Below the pieces are notes generated by a model that saw only the letters and a program-made list of their open reading frames with translations, did not search any database and was not told the DNA's origin. Positions 1-9,691 of a stretch of DNA of 17,500 bases are shown one piece after another. Origin of the DNA: Chrysomallon squamiferum (Eukaryota > Mollusca > Gastropoda > Neomphalida > Peltospiridae); assembly GCA_012295275.1 (NCBI GenBank), contig CM022677.1:18100940-18118439 (forward strand), given 5' to 3'. Made by a program: the position numbers and the translations under genes. Each line of letters opens with the position of its first letter. Position 1 is the first letter of the stretch.

Positions 1-125
1 TATCAGAGAAAGGTTGTTACAAAAATTCGTTGAAGGTAAATTATTTATTAGTCAATTTAAAGTACTTGAAATCCTACGTCAGTTGCTTGTACCAAACGTC
101 AGATAATTAACGGAAAAAAGTAAGT
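1..125 (+). repeat. Degenerate dispersed repeat, copy 1 (pair with 9229-9347)
   Basis: The first 125 bases begin TATCAGAGAAAGGT and contain TGTACCAAA, then AGAT-ATTAA and GGAAAA. The same words occur in the same order and spacing at 9229-9347. In both places a tetranucleotide repeat follows within about 60 bases (TAAA here, AACT there). The similarity is patchy, with long diverged stretches between the shared words, so this is an old dispersed or duplicated sequence of unknown type. No ORF or terminal repeat is visible, and the copy may extend left of the window. Confidence 0.5.
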
Positions 126-126
126 G

Positions 127-214
127 AATATAAATAAATAAATAAATATATAAATACATAAATAAATAAATAAATAAATAATTAAATAAATAGATACATA
201 AATAAATAAATACA

Positions 215-261
<47 letters not shown>

Positions 262-371
262 ATTCATAAATAAATTAAATAAATAAATAACATCTATCTG
301 TCTGTTTTCTCTCTCACTCTCTTTCTGTCTGTTTTCTACATAATAATCTTCCATCCATCCATCCATCCATC
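127..371. repeat. (TAAA)n microsatellite with CT-rich and (CATC)n tail
   Basis: From about 127 to 290 the sequence is an imperfect TAAA tetranucleotide run with single-base interruptions such as TACA and TATA. It is followed by a CT-rich patch with CTGT words, and by five to six CATC units at about 350-371. The long minus-strand reading frame across it (LFIYLFIY pattern) is only a translation of the repeat. Confidence 0.9.
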
Positions 372-625
372 GGTTTATGTATTTGTTTTAATTATGTCTG
401 TTAATAAGTACAAGTATTACATAATCGATTATCTGTTTTATTACAATTAAACTATTTTTACATCGTTTTTTTTTCCTCAGGAAACCATTAACTCCAGCAC
501 TCAGCGGCAAAGGTCAGAACAAATTTGTTGTTCTATAGAAAATATACCAGTACATAAAAGCCATCATTTAGCATCGTAATAGGTTAATTTCGATCTGATA
601 TTTAAGTTTATCTTATCTCAGTACA
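372..625. repeat. AT-rich non-coding stretch with dispersed repeat R2, copy 1 (507-618)
   Basis: Bases 507-618 begin GCAAAGGTCAGAACA and end TTATCTTATCTC. The same start, an internal ATTTGTnnTT...CACCGTAAT-like stretch and the same end recur at 7350-7444, so this is a degenerate dispersed repeat. Just upstream at 465-480 a T-tract ends in CCTCAG, which looks like a good 3' splice acceptor, but no coding exon follows. No gene is seen. Confidence 0.45.
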
Positions 626-629
626 TTGC

Positions 630-797
630 TATATATAATATATATATATATGTATATAATGTTGAATGTGTGTGTTGTATATCAACGGATATATGTATGT
701 GTCTGTATGTGTATATATATATATATATATGTCTGTGTGTGTGTGTATGTGTGTGTGTATATGTGTGTGTGTATATGTATGTGTGTGTATGTGTATA

Positions 798-840
<43 letters not shown>

Positions 841-882
841 TTTATTTCTCACTGATGGTTCCCCCCAGACTGCTTGGTTCCA

Positions 883-937
<55 letters not shown>

Positions 938-950
938 ACATATACACAAT
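630..950. repeat. Compound (TA)n/(TG)n and (CA)n microsatellites
   Basis: Bases 630-834 alternate TA and TG runs with TATG interruptions. A 50-base unique spacer with a CCCCCC run follows, then a pure CA run from about 883 to 930 and a decayed end to 948. The TG and CA runs face each other, so a transcript or single strand could fold into a long imperfect hairpin. All reading frames here are repeat translations. Confidence 0.9.
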
Positions 951-1274
951 TTATTTAACTATTATTACCAAACATACTGTGTAAAAAATATAGTTACCTA
1001 TGTCTGTCTGTAGTTTACAGTAATTCAGTGGACAAATCTTCTTCCTTTTGATTCAAATTGTTTTTTTTGTGTTTTTTTTCTAGCATAGCCAGTAAACAAA
1101 AATAATAAGAGCGAGCTGCTGAGAAACAAGACTACGACAGTCACACTCTCTGACAAAGCCAGGATGTGTCTGTCACATTCTAGCGCTCTCGTGTGTCCAG
1201 CTCTTGTAGCCAAACAGAACAGACATCCCTTAAAATAAGAGCGTCAGTTTAAGGTCTATGAACAGACATATCTT
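951..1274. other. Unique sequence left of the satellite, no gene seen
   Basis: About 320 bases of moderately complex sequence with no convincing ORF; the 62-codon minus-strand frame lacks any recognisable motif. A T-rich tract ending in TTTCTAG at about 1076-1082 resembles a splice acceptor but leads nowhere recognisable. At 1229-1268 the words TTAAAATAAG ... GGTCTATGAACAG resemble part of the satellite unit that starts at 1275. This suggests that the edge, or the ancestor, of the array lies here. Confidence 0.5.
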
Positions 1275-4200
1275 CAGTTAAAATAAGTTAATAGTCTAGA
1301 GAACAGCACTATAAGTTCACATAACACAATTTACAGTTAAAATAAGTTAATAGTCTACAGAACAGCACTATAAGTTCACATAACACAATTTACAGTTAAA
1401 ATAAGTTAATAGTCTAGAGAACAGCACTATAAGTTCACATAACACAATTTACAGTTAAAATAAGTTAATAGTCTAGATAACAGCACTATAAGTTCACATA
1501 ACACAATTTACAGTTAAAATAAGTTAAGCACTATATAAGTCACATAACACACTTAAGTTCAATAACACAATTTACAGTTAAAATAAAGTCAATAACACAA
1601 TTTAGAACAAAATAAGTTAATAGTCTAGAGAACAGTTAAGTTCACAAACACAATTTACAGTTAAAATAAATATAACAGTTAATAGTTTACAGTTAAAATA
1701 AGTTAATAGTCACAGCACTATAAGTTCACATAACACAATTTACAGTTAAAATAAGTTAATAGTCTAGAGAACAGCACTATAAGTTCACATAACACAATTT
1801 ACAGTTAAAATAAGTTAATAGTCTAGAGAACAGCACTATAAGTTCACATAACACAATTTAAAATAAGTTAAAATATAAGTTCACATAACACAATTAATAG
1901 TCTAGAGAACAGCACTATAAGTTCACATAACACAATTTACAGTTAAAATAAGTTAATAGTCTAGAGAACAGCACTATAAGTTCACATAACATAGTTTACA
2001 GTTAAAATAAGTTAATAGTCTAGATAACAGCACTATAAGTTCACATAACACAATTTACAGTTAAAATAATAGTCTACAGAACAGCACTATAAGTTCACAT
2101 AACACAATTTACAGTTAAAATAAGTTAATAGTCTAGAGAACAGCACTATAAGTTCACATAACACAATTTACAGTTAAAATAAGTTAATAGTCTAGAGAAC
2201 AGCACTATAAGTTCACATAACACAATTTACAGTTAAAATAAGTTAATAGTCTAGAGAAACAGTCTAATATAACACAATTTACAGTTAAAATAAGTTAATA
2301 GTCTAGAGAACAGCACTATAAGTTCACATAACACAATTTACAGTTAAAATAAGTTAATAGTCTAGAGAACAGCACTATAAGTTCACATAACACAATTTAC
2401 AGTTAAAATAAGTTAATAGTCTAGAGAACAGCACTATAAGTTCACATAACACAATTTACAGTTAAAATAAGTTAATAGTCTAGAGAACAGCACTATAAGT
2501 TCACATAACACAATTTACAGTTAAAATAAGTTAATAGTCTAGAGAACAGCACTATAAGTTCACATAACACAATTTACAGTTAAAATAAGTTAATAGTCTA
2601 GAAACAGCACTATAAGTTCACATAACACAATTTACAGTTAAAATAAGTTAATAGTCTAGAGAACAGCACTATAAGTTCACATAACACAATTTACAGTTAA
2701 AATAAGTTAATAGTCTAGAGAACAGCACTATAAGTTCACATAACACAATTTACAGTTAAAATAAGTTAATAGTCTAGATAACAGCACTATAAGTTAATAG
2801 TCTACACAACAGCACTATAAGTTCACATAACACAATTTACAGTTAAAATAAGTTAATAGTCTAGATAACAGCACTATAAGTTCACATAACACAATTTACA
2901 GTTAAAATAAGTTAATAGTCTAGAGAACAGCACTATAAGTTCACATAACACAATTTACAGTTAAAATAAGTTAATAGTCTAGAGAACAGCACTATAAGTT
3001 CACATAACACAATTTACAGTTAAAATAAGTTAATAGTCTAGAGAACAGCACTATAAGTTCACATAACACAATTTACAGTTAAAATAAGTTAAAAACAGCA
3101 CTATAAGTTCACATAACACAATTTACAGTTAAAATAAGTTAATAGTCTAGAGAACAGCACTAGTTCACTATAAGTTCACATAACACAATTTAACAGTTAA
3201 AATAAGTTAATAGTCTAAAAAAGTTAATAGTCTAAGAACAGTACTATAAGTTCACATAACACAATTTACAGTTAAAATAAGTTAATAGTCTAGAGAACAG
3301 CACTATAAGTTCACATAACACAATTTACAGTTAAATACAGTTAAAATAAGTTAATAGTCTAGATAACAGCACTATAAGTTCACATAACACAATTTACAGT
3401 TAAAATAAGTTAATAGTCTAGAGAACAGCACTATAAGTTCACATAACACAATTTACAGTTAAAATAAGTTAATAGTCTAGAGAACAGCACTATAAGTTCA
3501 GCACTATAAGTTCATATACACAATTTACAGTTAAAATAAGTTAATAGTCTAGAGAACAGCACTATAAGTTCACATAACACAATTTACAGTTAAAATAAGT
3601 TAATAGTCTAGAGAACAGCACTATAAGTTCACATAACACAATTTACAGTTAAAATAAGTTAATAGTCTAGATAACAGCACTATAAGTTCACATAACACAA
3701 TTTACAGTTAAAATAAGTTAATAGTCTAGAGAACAGCACTATAAGTTCACATAACACAATTTACAGTTAAAATAAGTTAATAGTCTAGATAACAGCACTA
3801 TAAGTTCACATAACACAATTTACAGTTAAAATAAGTTAATAGTCTAGAGAACAGCACTATAAGTTCACATAACACAATTTACAGTTAAAATAAGTTAATA
3901 GTCTAGAACAGCACTATAAAATAACACAATTAAGTTAAAATAAGTTAATAGTCTAGAGAACAGCACTATAAGTTCACATAACACAATTTACAGTTAAAAT
4001 AAGTTAATAGTCTAGAGAACAGCACTATAAGTTCACATAACACAATTTACAGTTAAAATAAGTTAATAGTCTAGATAACAGCACTATAAGTTCATATAAC
4101 ACAATTTACAGTTAAAATAAGTTAATAGTCTAGATAACAGCACTATAAGTTCACATAACACAATTTACAGTTAAAATAAGTTAATAGTCTACAGAACAGC

Positions 4201-4306
4201 ACTATAAGTTCACATAACACAATTTACAGTTAAAATAAGTTAATAGTCTAGAGAACAGCACTATAAGTTCACATAACACAATTTACAGTTAAAGTAAGTT
4301 AACACA
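1275..4306. repeat. Satellite / long minisatellite array, 59-bp unit, about 50 copies
   Basis: A head-to-tail array with a 59-base period: the phase slips by one base per 60-base line over long stretches. Each unit contains CAGTTAAAATAAGTTAATAG, then TCTAGAGAACAGCACTATAA, and ends near CACATAACACAATTT. GC is about 27%. Most neighbouring units are identical. The commonest variants lie at one site (TCTAGAGAAC, TCTAGATAAC, TCTACAGAAC). Clusters of truncated, scrambled units occur at about 1520-1720, 1855-1900, 2250-2275, 2775-2815, 3085-3240, 3320-3350, 3485-3530 and 3900-3945. Units are contiguous without spacers and carry stops in the frames I checked, so this is neither CRISPR nor coding. The array ends inside the transposase relic on its right side. 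Confidence 0.97.
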
Positions 4307-4555
4307 GTCTGGAGGATATGTTAGACGGGAACCTAGCGTCGTCATTGACCCAGTTCACGACGACGTAGTCGTGGAAGTCTCTGACGCGAGGAACGGCTGG
4401 AGCAGCTTCCACGACCTCGACTATGACCAGGTATTCCGCACATACGCCAGGGGAAGGAGAGGCAATGCTGCGACACGTCAGATCTTCCTTAGAGACGACT
4501 GCAAGGTCAAGGTCGACGGTTTTTCCTCCACACGACTTGAGTGAAACAAGAAATG

Positions 4556-4581
4556 AAAAAAAAAAAAAAAAAAAAAAAAAA
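4556..4581. repeat. 26-base poly(A) run inside the transposase relic
   Basis: Twenty-six consecutive A on the plus strand (poly-T on the transposase sense strand) lie where the conserved Phe-rich codons after GAEIKG would be. A homopolymer expansion from a TTTCTTT-like coding stretch explains it better than a retroposon tail: transposase motifs continue on both sides and no target-site duplication is visible. Confidence 0.85.
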
Positions 4582-5132
4582 TCCTTTAATCTCGGCTCCG
4601 GGAAACGCTAGATCCAAGACACGGATCAGAACCATTTGAGAGTCGACCTGAACTTTTTAGTCTGTTGAAACAGCGTTGAAAGTGGGTCTTCAAGTGGCCG
4701 AACAGTCCCTGGTAGTTCGTACCTCCGACGGTCAGGAAGAAAGGCATACACTAAAGGGAGGTTACGTTTCAGGATCCTTTTTCTCGCATCAATGACGTAG
4801 AGTTGGTCCCACACTTCGGGACACGCGCTGAAGGTAGCCGTCCACGTAGATGGTATCGGCGTCCTCGAGTGCTCGGAGCTGGGCGTCAGTTGCAAACATT
4901 GCTGAGCACATTATTGTCGTCGTCGCTGTCGTTGCGAAGAAGAAAGCTATCTCCGTCAAGTGTTTTCTGTGCACTCGTCTACCAGGTTAACTTCGGCTGT
5001 TGAAGTTGGGGTGCTGTCAGGTTCCGATGTCTGTACAAGGCTCTGTCGAATGTACAGAACGAAGGCAAGACTCCAACTACTGCGGGGTCCTGTCTCAGGA
5101 TTTATTCGGTGTAGATGGGCAGGCAGTGATGC

Positions 5133-5300
5133 TAGAGGCGTCTGGAGGAGGGTGGGTGTGGTCAGTGAAGTCAATATAATATAATCCCCTACCATGGTAC
5201 GTCTTTTGGTACATCTCCAATACAAACCATTCGGGCGAACCTTATTTTTATTGAAGGGATTTTCGCGAAACAGAACATGGCGCGTTACTGTCTGGGTAGT
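5133..5300 (-). pseudogene. FLYWCH zinc-finger part of the MULE relic
   Basis: On the minus strand RENPFNKNKVRPNGLYWRCT matches the core of a FLYWCH finger (aromatic residue, basic loop, then YWRC). The second zinc-ligand Cys expected shortly after YWRC is not there: that position reads CGT (Arg), one transition from TGT (Cys). The two His ligands (H-T-H-PPPD) appear about 15 codons later in a different frame, so the finger is broken by an indel. It lies upstream of the catalytic pieces in the expected N-terminal position. Together these support a transposase, not a host FLYWCH gene. Confidence 0.75.
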
Positions 5301-5320
5301 GATATACTCAACTTGCTGCA

Positions 5321-6040
<720 letters not shown>

Positions 6041-6192
6041 ATGACTACTTCGAGTAAGCCTACTACTACAGTTAGTACTATATCTCCTATTGCTGCTGCT
6101 ACTACTCATACTACTGAAACTGCTACTAAACAAAATTCTACTACTAAGCTATTACTAATTCTACTATTACTATTACTAATGCTAGTTCTACT

Positions 6193-6226
<34 letters not shown>

Positions 6227-6410
6227 GCTGCTACTACTATTACTACACTAATTATTATTGACTCACAAAATACACGGAAATATATCTATTTAGATCTCAA
6301 CCCCATACGAATGTGGAAGCTTCACAGGAACACGCAAACTGATATATAATGACGACGATGATGATGATGATGATGATGATAATAATAATAATAATAATAA
6401 CAACAATAAA
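6041..6410. repeat. (ACT)n, (GAT)n and (AAT)n trinucleotide repeats
   Basis: An imperfect ACT/ACTGCT region from about 6041 is purest at 6193-6239. Unique DNA follows, then a GAT run (about 6355-6380) passing directly into AAT (6381-6410). The plus-strand Thr/Leu-rich frame of 111 codons simply translates the ACT repeat and is not called as a gene. Confidence 0.85.
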
Positions 6411-6495
6411 ATTAACCAGTAAAAATAACAGTCCAAGCATACGAGTAGCCTTTTTAATAAAGATCATTGATTCAAGAAACGAAATAATTATCGTT
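6411..6495. repeat. Dispersed repeat R3, copy 1 (pair with 7502-7630)
   Basis: ACCAGTAAAAATAACAGTCC, then CTTTTTAATA and TTGATTCAAGAAACGAAATA recur in the same order at 7502-7630, where an extra AAT/AAAT stretch sits in the middle. The last 20-base word is identical in both copies. This is a degenerate dispersed repeat of unknown class, directly preceded by an AAT run in both places. Confidence 0.65.
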
Positions 6496-6853
<358 letters not shown>

Positions 6854-7349
6854 TGAATCGAGACTATTTGTTGTTTTATAAGTAGGTAAATATAAAAGAT
6901 GATTTTCTGTTAACTGTGTAGGATCGAGTGAAGAAAGCGGATTTTTCTATTTTGATATAAACATCTATAATAAAACATTAAAATAAAAACGTATCAAGTT
7001 TTAACGTTTCTACACAGTTGCATCTTATATGAATATTATTGTTACTACTACTACTACTACTACTACTACTTATTATTATTATTATTAATGTGATTTATTT
7101 ATTTATTTACTTATATATTTACTGAATTATCTATTTATTTACCTATTTGTTTCATTTAATTATCTAACTTTCAGAACACGCGTTTTGTATTGGAGTTTAC
7201 GTAATTTAAATTGACCGATAAATAATTTACGGCCAAATAATTTTTGCAACAAACACACTCTGATAAGAGCTTATGTTGGTGTGTGTGTGTGTATGTGTGT
7301 GTGTGTGTGTGTGTTGCGCGTGTGTATGTGTGTGTGTATATATATATAT
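6854..7349. repeat. AT-rich DNA with (ACT)n/(ATT)n, (TTTA)n and (GT)n repeats
   Basis: Non-coding AT-rich sequence holding ACT then ATT units at 7042-7086, TTTA-like units at about 7093-7145, and a GT run with TATG interruptions at 7278-7349. No gene is visible. Confidence 0.8.
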
Positions 7350-7444
7350 GCAAAGGTCAGAACATATTTGTCATTAGATAATAACGATTATTTGGCACCG
7401 TAATCTGCTAATTTCATATTGATATTCACGGCTCATCTTATCTC
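7350..7444. repeat. Dispersed repeat R2, copy 2
   Basis: Starts GCAAAGGTCAGAACA and ends CTCATCTTATCTC, matching 507-618 in order and spacing with many substitutions and small gaps. It is followed within 60 bases by R3 copy 2, so R2 and R3 could be parts of one longer degenerate element here. Confidence 0.5.
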
Positions 7445-7501
7445 GCCTCGAGTTAACACACAGCCTGAAATACAATGATAATAATAATAATAGTTATAAT
7501 T

Positions 7502-7630
7502 ATTAGCCAATAAAATAATAATCCAAACAAACCAACTCTCTTTTTAATACCCCCCCAAAAAAAATTAATAATAATAATAAAAATAAAAAATAAAGAAAAT
7601 CGTTGATTCAAGAAACGAAATAATTTTCAG
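7502..7630. repeat. Dispersed repeat R3, copy 2
   Basis: Contains AGCCAATAAAATAATAATCC, CTCTTTTTAATA and the exact word TTGATTCAAGAAACGAAATA shared with 6411-6495. A C7 run and an AAT/AAAT stretch are inserted between the blocks. Confidence 0.6.
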
Positions 7631-7877
7631 AGGATATTAATATATTACCAACTCACGAACAATTTGATTTTTTCAAAACTTGATGAAGGAAAACGTCACA
7701 TCAAACAGTCAACAGAATTTTCATTAGATAAAAAATTTCTTTTCACCTGACTGTAAGGAAGGATTAATCGTAATTACGCAGAAAATGATTTTTTTAGTTA
7801 AATATTTTAATCAGCGGAAGGTGCACGTAATACAGTGATGAAATTTGATTGACAGCTTCGTTTGGTGAAGCAATCTT

Positions 7878-7884
7878 TATAAAA
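7878..7884 (+). promoter_or_regulatory. Candidate TATA box (TATAAAA)
   Basis: TATAAAA follows CAATCTT in a 300-base unique stretch (about 7640-7980) that is not simple repeat. It sits about 60 bases before a strong donor-like site at 7946. That geometry fits a short 5' non-coding exon that could belong to the downstream plus-strand receptor. AT-rich DNA gives TATA matches by chance, so this is tentative. Confidence 0.3.
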
Positions 7885-7904
7885 GAAGGTAGAAAGATGA
7901 TCGG

Positions 7905-7945
7905 CATTTGAGAAGAAATTTCTGGAGGAATTTCACAACATATTG
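7905..7945 (+). other. Candidate 5' UTR exon ending in a splice donor
   Basis: The sequence ATTG|GTAAGT places a near-consensus 5' splice donor at 7946, about 60 bases after the TATA-like box. If joined to the acceptor at 9699-9700 it would give the receptor gene an intron of about 1.75 kb. That intron would contain the small ORF at 8579. No transcript evidence is available and the exon start is a guess from the TATA spacing. Confidence 0.25.
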
Positions 7946-7979
7946 GTAAGTGTATACATGTATTAATTAATGATTTCAG

Positions 7980-8105
7980 TATCTATTAGTAATAATAATA
8001 GCAATAGTAGGAAAGTAGTAATAGTAGTAGTTGTAGTAATAATAATAGTAGCAATAGCATCAGAGTAGTATTGTAGTAACACTGACAGTAGCTATACTAA
8101 TAACA

Positions 8106-8139
<34 letters not shown>

Positions 8140-8350
8140 GAAGAAGAATGTTAATACTAATATTATTAATAGTAGTATAGTAGTAGTATTAATAACAGTA
8201 AACATTATTATTATTATTACTACAGCGTTATATTTATGTCGCTTGTTTTCTTGAGTTTGATACTCTCTCTCTTTCTCTCTCTCAATATAGATAGACAGAT
8301 AGATTAGATTAGATAGATACATAGATAGATAGTCAGATAGATAGACAGAT
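7980..8350. repeat. (AGT/AAT)n, (CT)n and (GATA)n repeats
   Basis: Interspersed AGT, AAT and AAG trinucleotides run from about 7987 to 8220, with a pure AAT run near 8106-8140. A CT run follows at about 8263-8283, and GATA/GACA units at 8288-8350. No gene is present; the minus-strand frame is repeat-derived. Confidence 0.85.
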
Positions 8351-8541
8351 AATAACAATATTGAAACGTCAACATTTACGATCTAATAAATATCTAGATC
8401 CGTAAACATAAGAAAATTTTCTGTTTTTAAAATACCTAGTTTTAAATTTCGCAGCTGCTTTGTTTCGGTTTTCGTGGCGTAGCTTTTGATCGACGCCTTT
8501 TGCCGTTTTGAGTAGCTGATCCTCTCACAGTTACTTTGATT

Positions 8542-8564
8542 ATTTGTGAGAATTAATCACAAAT
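8542..8564. promoter_or_regulatory. Perfect 8-bp inverted repeat upstream of the small ORF
   Basis: ATTTGTGA and TCACAAAT form a perfect 8-base-pair stem around the 7-base loop GAATTAA, 14 bases before the ATG at 8579. It could be a dimeric transcription-factor site or a 5' UTR hairpin. Significance is uncertain in AT-rich DNA. Confidence 0.35.
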
Positions 8565-8578
8565 TTTCATTTATAACC

Positions 8579-8890
8579 ATGTCCAAAAGGCCAGCAGAAA
8601 CGCAGCTTGCTGTTGTCAAAAGCAACAAAAAAAAAGAAAAGAAACATTCACCGTTCAGTAGAACGAGGAAAAACAGTGTCACTTACGTGTCGATAAAGAA
8701 TGTTTCAGTGTGGCATTTAGCGTTGAATGGTTTTATAATCAATACACGGAAAGAACAGAGACTGAGATTCTGCTCTGTCAGCGACGTGCGTAAGTTAAAG
8801 CAGAACCGAAAAACTTTGCATGAGTTGCCGACAGTTGACGTGGACAGAGTGTTGACACGGATTGCGTTAAATATAAGTCCGTTATTTTAA
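8579..8890 (+). CDS. Small hypothetical basic protein, possibly one exon of a larger gene
   Basis: An ATG at 8579 in favourable context (AACCATGTC) opens 103 codons. The reading frame can be traced back to a GTG at 8546, but eukaryotic initiation favours the ATG. The N-terminus MSKRPAETQLAVVKSNKKK is Lys-rich and looks like a nuclear localisation segment; the rest is basic with no motif I recognise. The 8420-8890 patch is less AT-rich and free of simple repeats, unlike its surroundings. A GTAAGT donor-like site at 8790-8795 suggests the frame may be a first exon spliced after about residue 70. In the overlapping frame at 8686-8793, RVDKECFSVAFSVEWFYNQY faintly recalls N-terminal parts of hAT-derived ZBED/SCAND3-like proteins. 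That would make it a frameshifted transposon relic. I cannot choose between a real small gene, an exon and a relic. Confidence 0.35.
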   Translation: MSKRPAETQLAVVKSNKKKEKKHSPFSRTRKNSVTYVSIKNVSVWHLALNGFIINTRKEQRLRFCSVSDVRKLKQNRKTLHELPTVDVDRVLTRIALNISPLF

Positions 8891-8892
8891 TA

Positions 8893-8977
<85 letters not shown>
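8891..8977. repeat. (TC)n microsatellite
   Basis: A nearly pure CT dinucleotide run of about 85 bases starts immediately after the stop codon of the small ORF. Confidence 0.95.
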
Positions 8978-8978
<1 letters not shown>

Positions 8979-9228
8979 AAACCACTATTTATTTTTGTTT
9001 CTCTGTCTGTCTTTCTCTCTATATACATTTGTGTACACGTTTTATATACACACATACACACACACGCACATAAATACAAACACAGACACACACATACATA
9101 CTCAAATAAGCACACCGACAGACTGTTTCACTATATGTGTTGGTATCGCTGTCTTGAAGAAAGTGTTGATCTAATAAAATAAAATGTACGAGATGGAAAT
9201 ATCAAGCTCACTGTAACAGACAGATGTT
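8978..9228. other. Non-coding with a decayed (CA)n stretch
   Basis: Contains CTGT words and an impure CA run at about 9046-9095, then unremarkable AT-rich DNA. No gene is seen. Confidence 0.5.
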
Positions 9229-9347
9229 TATCAGAGAAAGGTGCCTGTAAAAATCTCTGACGATAAATGACTGATCAGTTTTTATAAATTAATTAAAGTC
9301 TGACTTAAACTGCGTGTACCAAAAGTTAGATCATTAAAGGAAAATGT
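9229..9347 (+). repeat. Dispersed repeat R1, copy 2
   Basis: Starts TATCAGAGAAAGGT and carries TGTACCAAAA and ATTAAAGGAAAA in the same order as bases 1-125, with heavy divergence between. It lies about 350 bases upstream of the receptor exon. Confidence 0.5.
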
Positions 9348-9384
9348 TTTAAAAAGTTAATCAAAGAAATGAATCAGTAAGTAT

Positions 9385-9472
9385 ATAACTAACTAAGTAA
9401 CTAACTAACTAACTAAATCAATCAATAAATAAATAAATAAGTAATACAAAAAAAAAAATAATAATAATAACA

Positions 9473-9524
<52 letters not shown>

Positions 9525-9641
9525 TAATAATAATAATATCAAATTGATGATAATGATAACCTCGCTTTCACTTTCTCTCACTACGAATTTTCTTATTATT
9601 TTGGTCGTTGTTGATATAATAATAATAATAATAATTATTAC

Positions 9642-9691
<50 letters not shown>

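Larger units (their letters stand above)
4303..5320 (-). pseudogene. Decayed FLYWCH-MULE (Mutator-like) transposase relic
   Basis: Read on the minus strand, successive frames spell pieces of a MULE-family DNA transposase in the right order. First comes a FLYWCH-like finger with YWRC (5222-5211), followed after a frameshift by HTHPPPDA (about 5160-5133). Then come LEDADTIYVDG, TFSACPEVWDQLYVIDA, LPLVYAFLPDR and TNYQGLFGHLKTHF. The next pieces are DLAFPGAEIKG (start of the conserved helix before the CFFH region), a TQVVWRK piece, VAALPLLP, and finally DYVVVNWVNDDARFP near 4330. Known MULE transposases have this order (a catalytic DDE domain containing DGTFK-like, PLVYALLP and GAEIKGCFFHF motifs). 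At least six frame changes and one or more stops separate the pieces, so it is dead. The C-terminal end is missing because the satellite starts there. FLYWCH plus MULE is the architecture of animal Phantom-like elements. No terminal inverted repeats were found. The family call is from motif recognition, not a search. Confidence 0.85.

Noticed and set aside
465-500. Splice acceptor opening a third receptor exon, since R1 lies a similar distance (about 475 bases) upstream as at the real receptor
   Set aside because: The sequence after CCTCAG at 480 shows no similarity to the receptor and has no open frame; the spacing is probably coincidence.
626-958. Long Tyr/Val/Cys-rich and Thr/His-rich ORFs
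   Set aside because: They are translations of TA/TG/CA microsatellites in both strands. The same applies to frames at 5576-5878, 8882-9115, 10689-11081, 11358-11752, 11901-12128, 12687-12953, 13456-13777, 13844-14161, 14962-15174 and 16695-17313 (except for the receptor N-terminal piece within the last range).
1025-1213. Minus-strand 62-codon ORF left of the satellite
   Set aside because: Leu/Ser/Phe-rich translation of a purine-rich stretch with no recognisable domain; its length is within chance.
1275-4306. CRISPR-like array of regularly spaced repeats
   Set aside because: The 59-bp units are contiguous with no unique spacers, the context is eukaryotic, and no cas genes are present.
4556-4581. 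Poly(A) tail of a retroposed gene
   Set aside because: Transposase motifs continue on both sides in order, so the run lies inside a DNA transposon coding region.
4423-5184. Plus-strand ORFs at 4423, 4803 and 4960
   Set aside because: They are antisense to the MULE relic; the transposase motifs all read on the minus strand.
8836-8870. Link between GTTGACGTGGACAG in the small ORF and the complement of the 15-bp minisatellite at the right edge
   Set aside because: The shared word is short and the surrounding sequence is unrelated; chance similarity is more likely.
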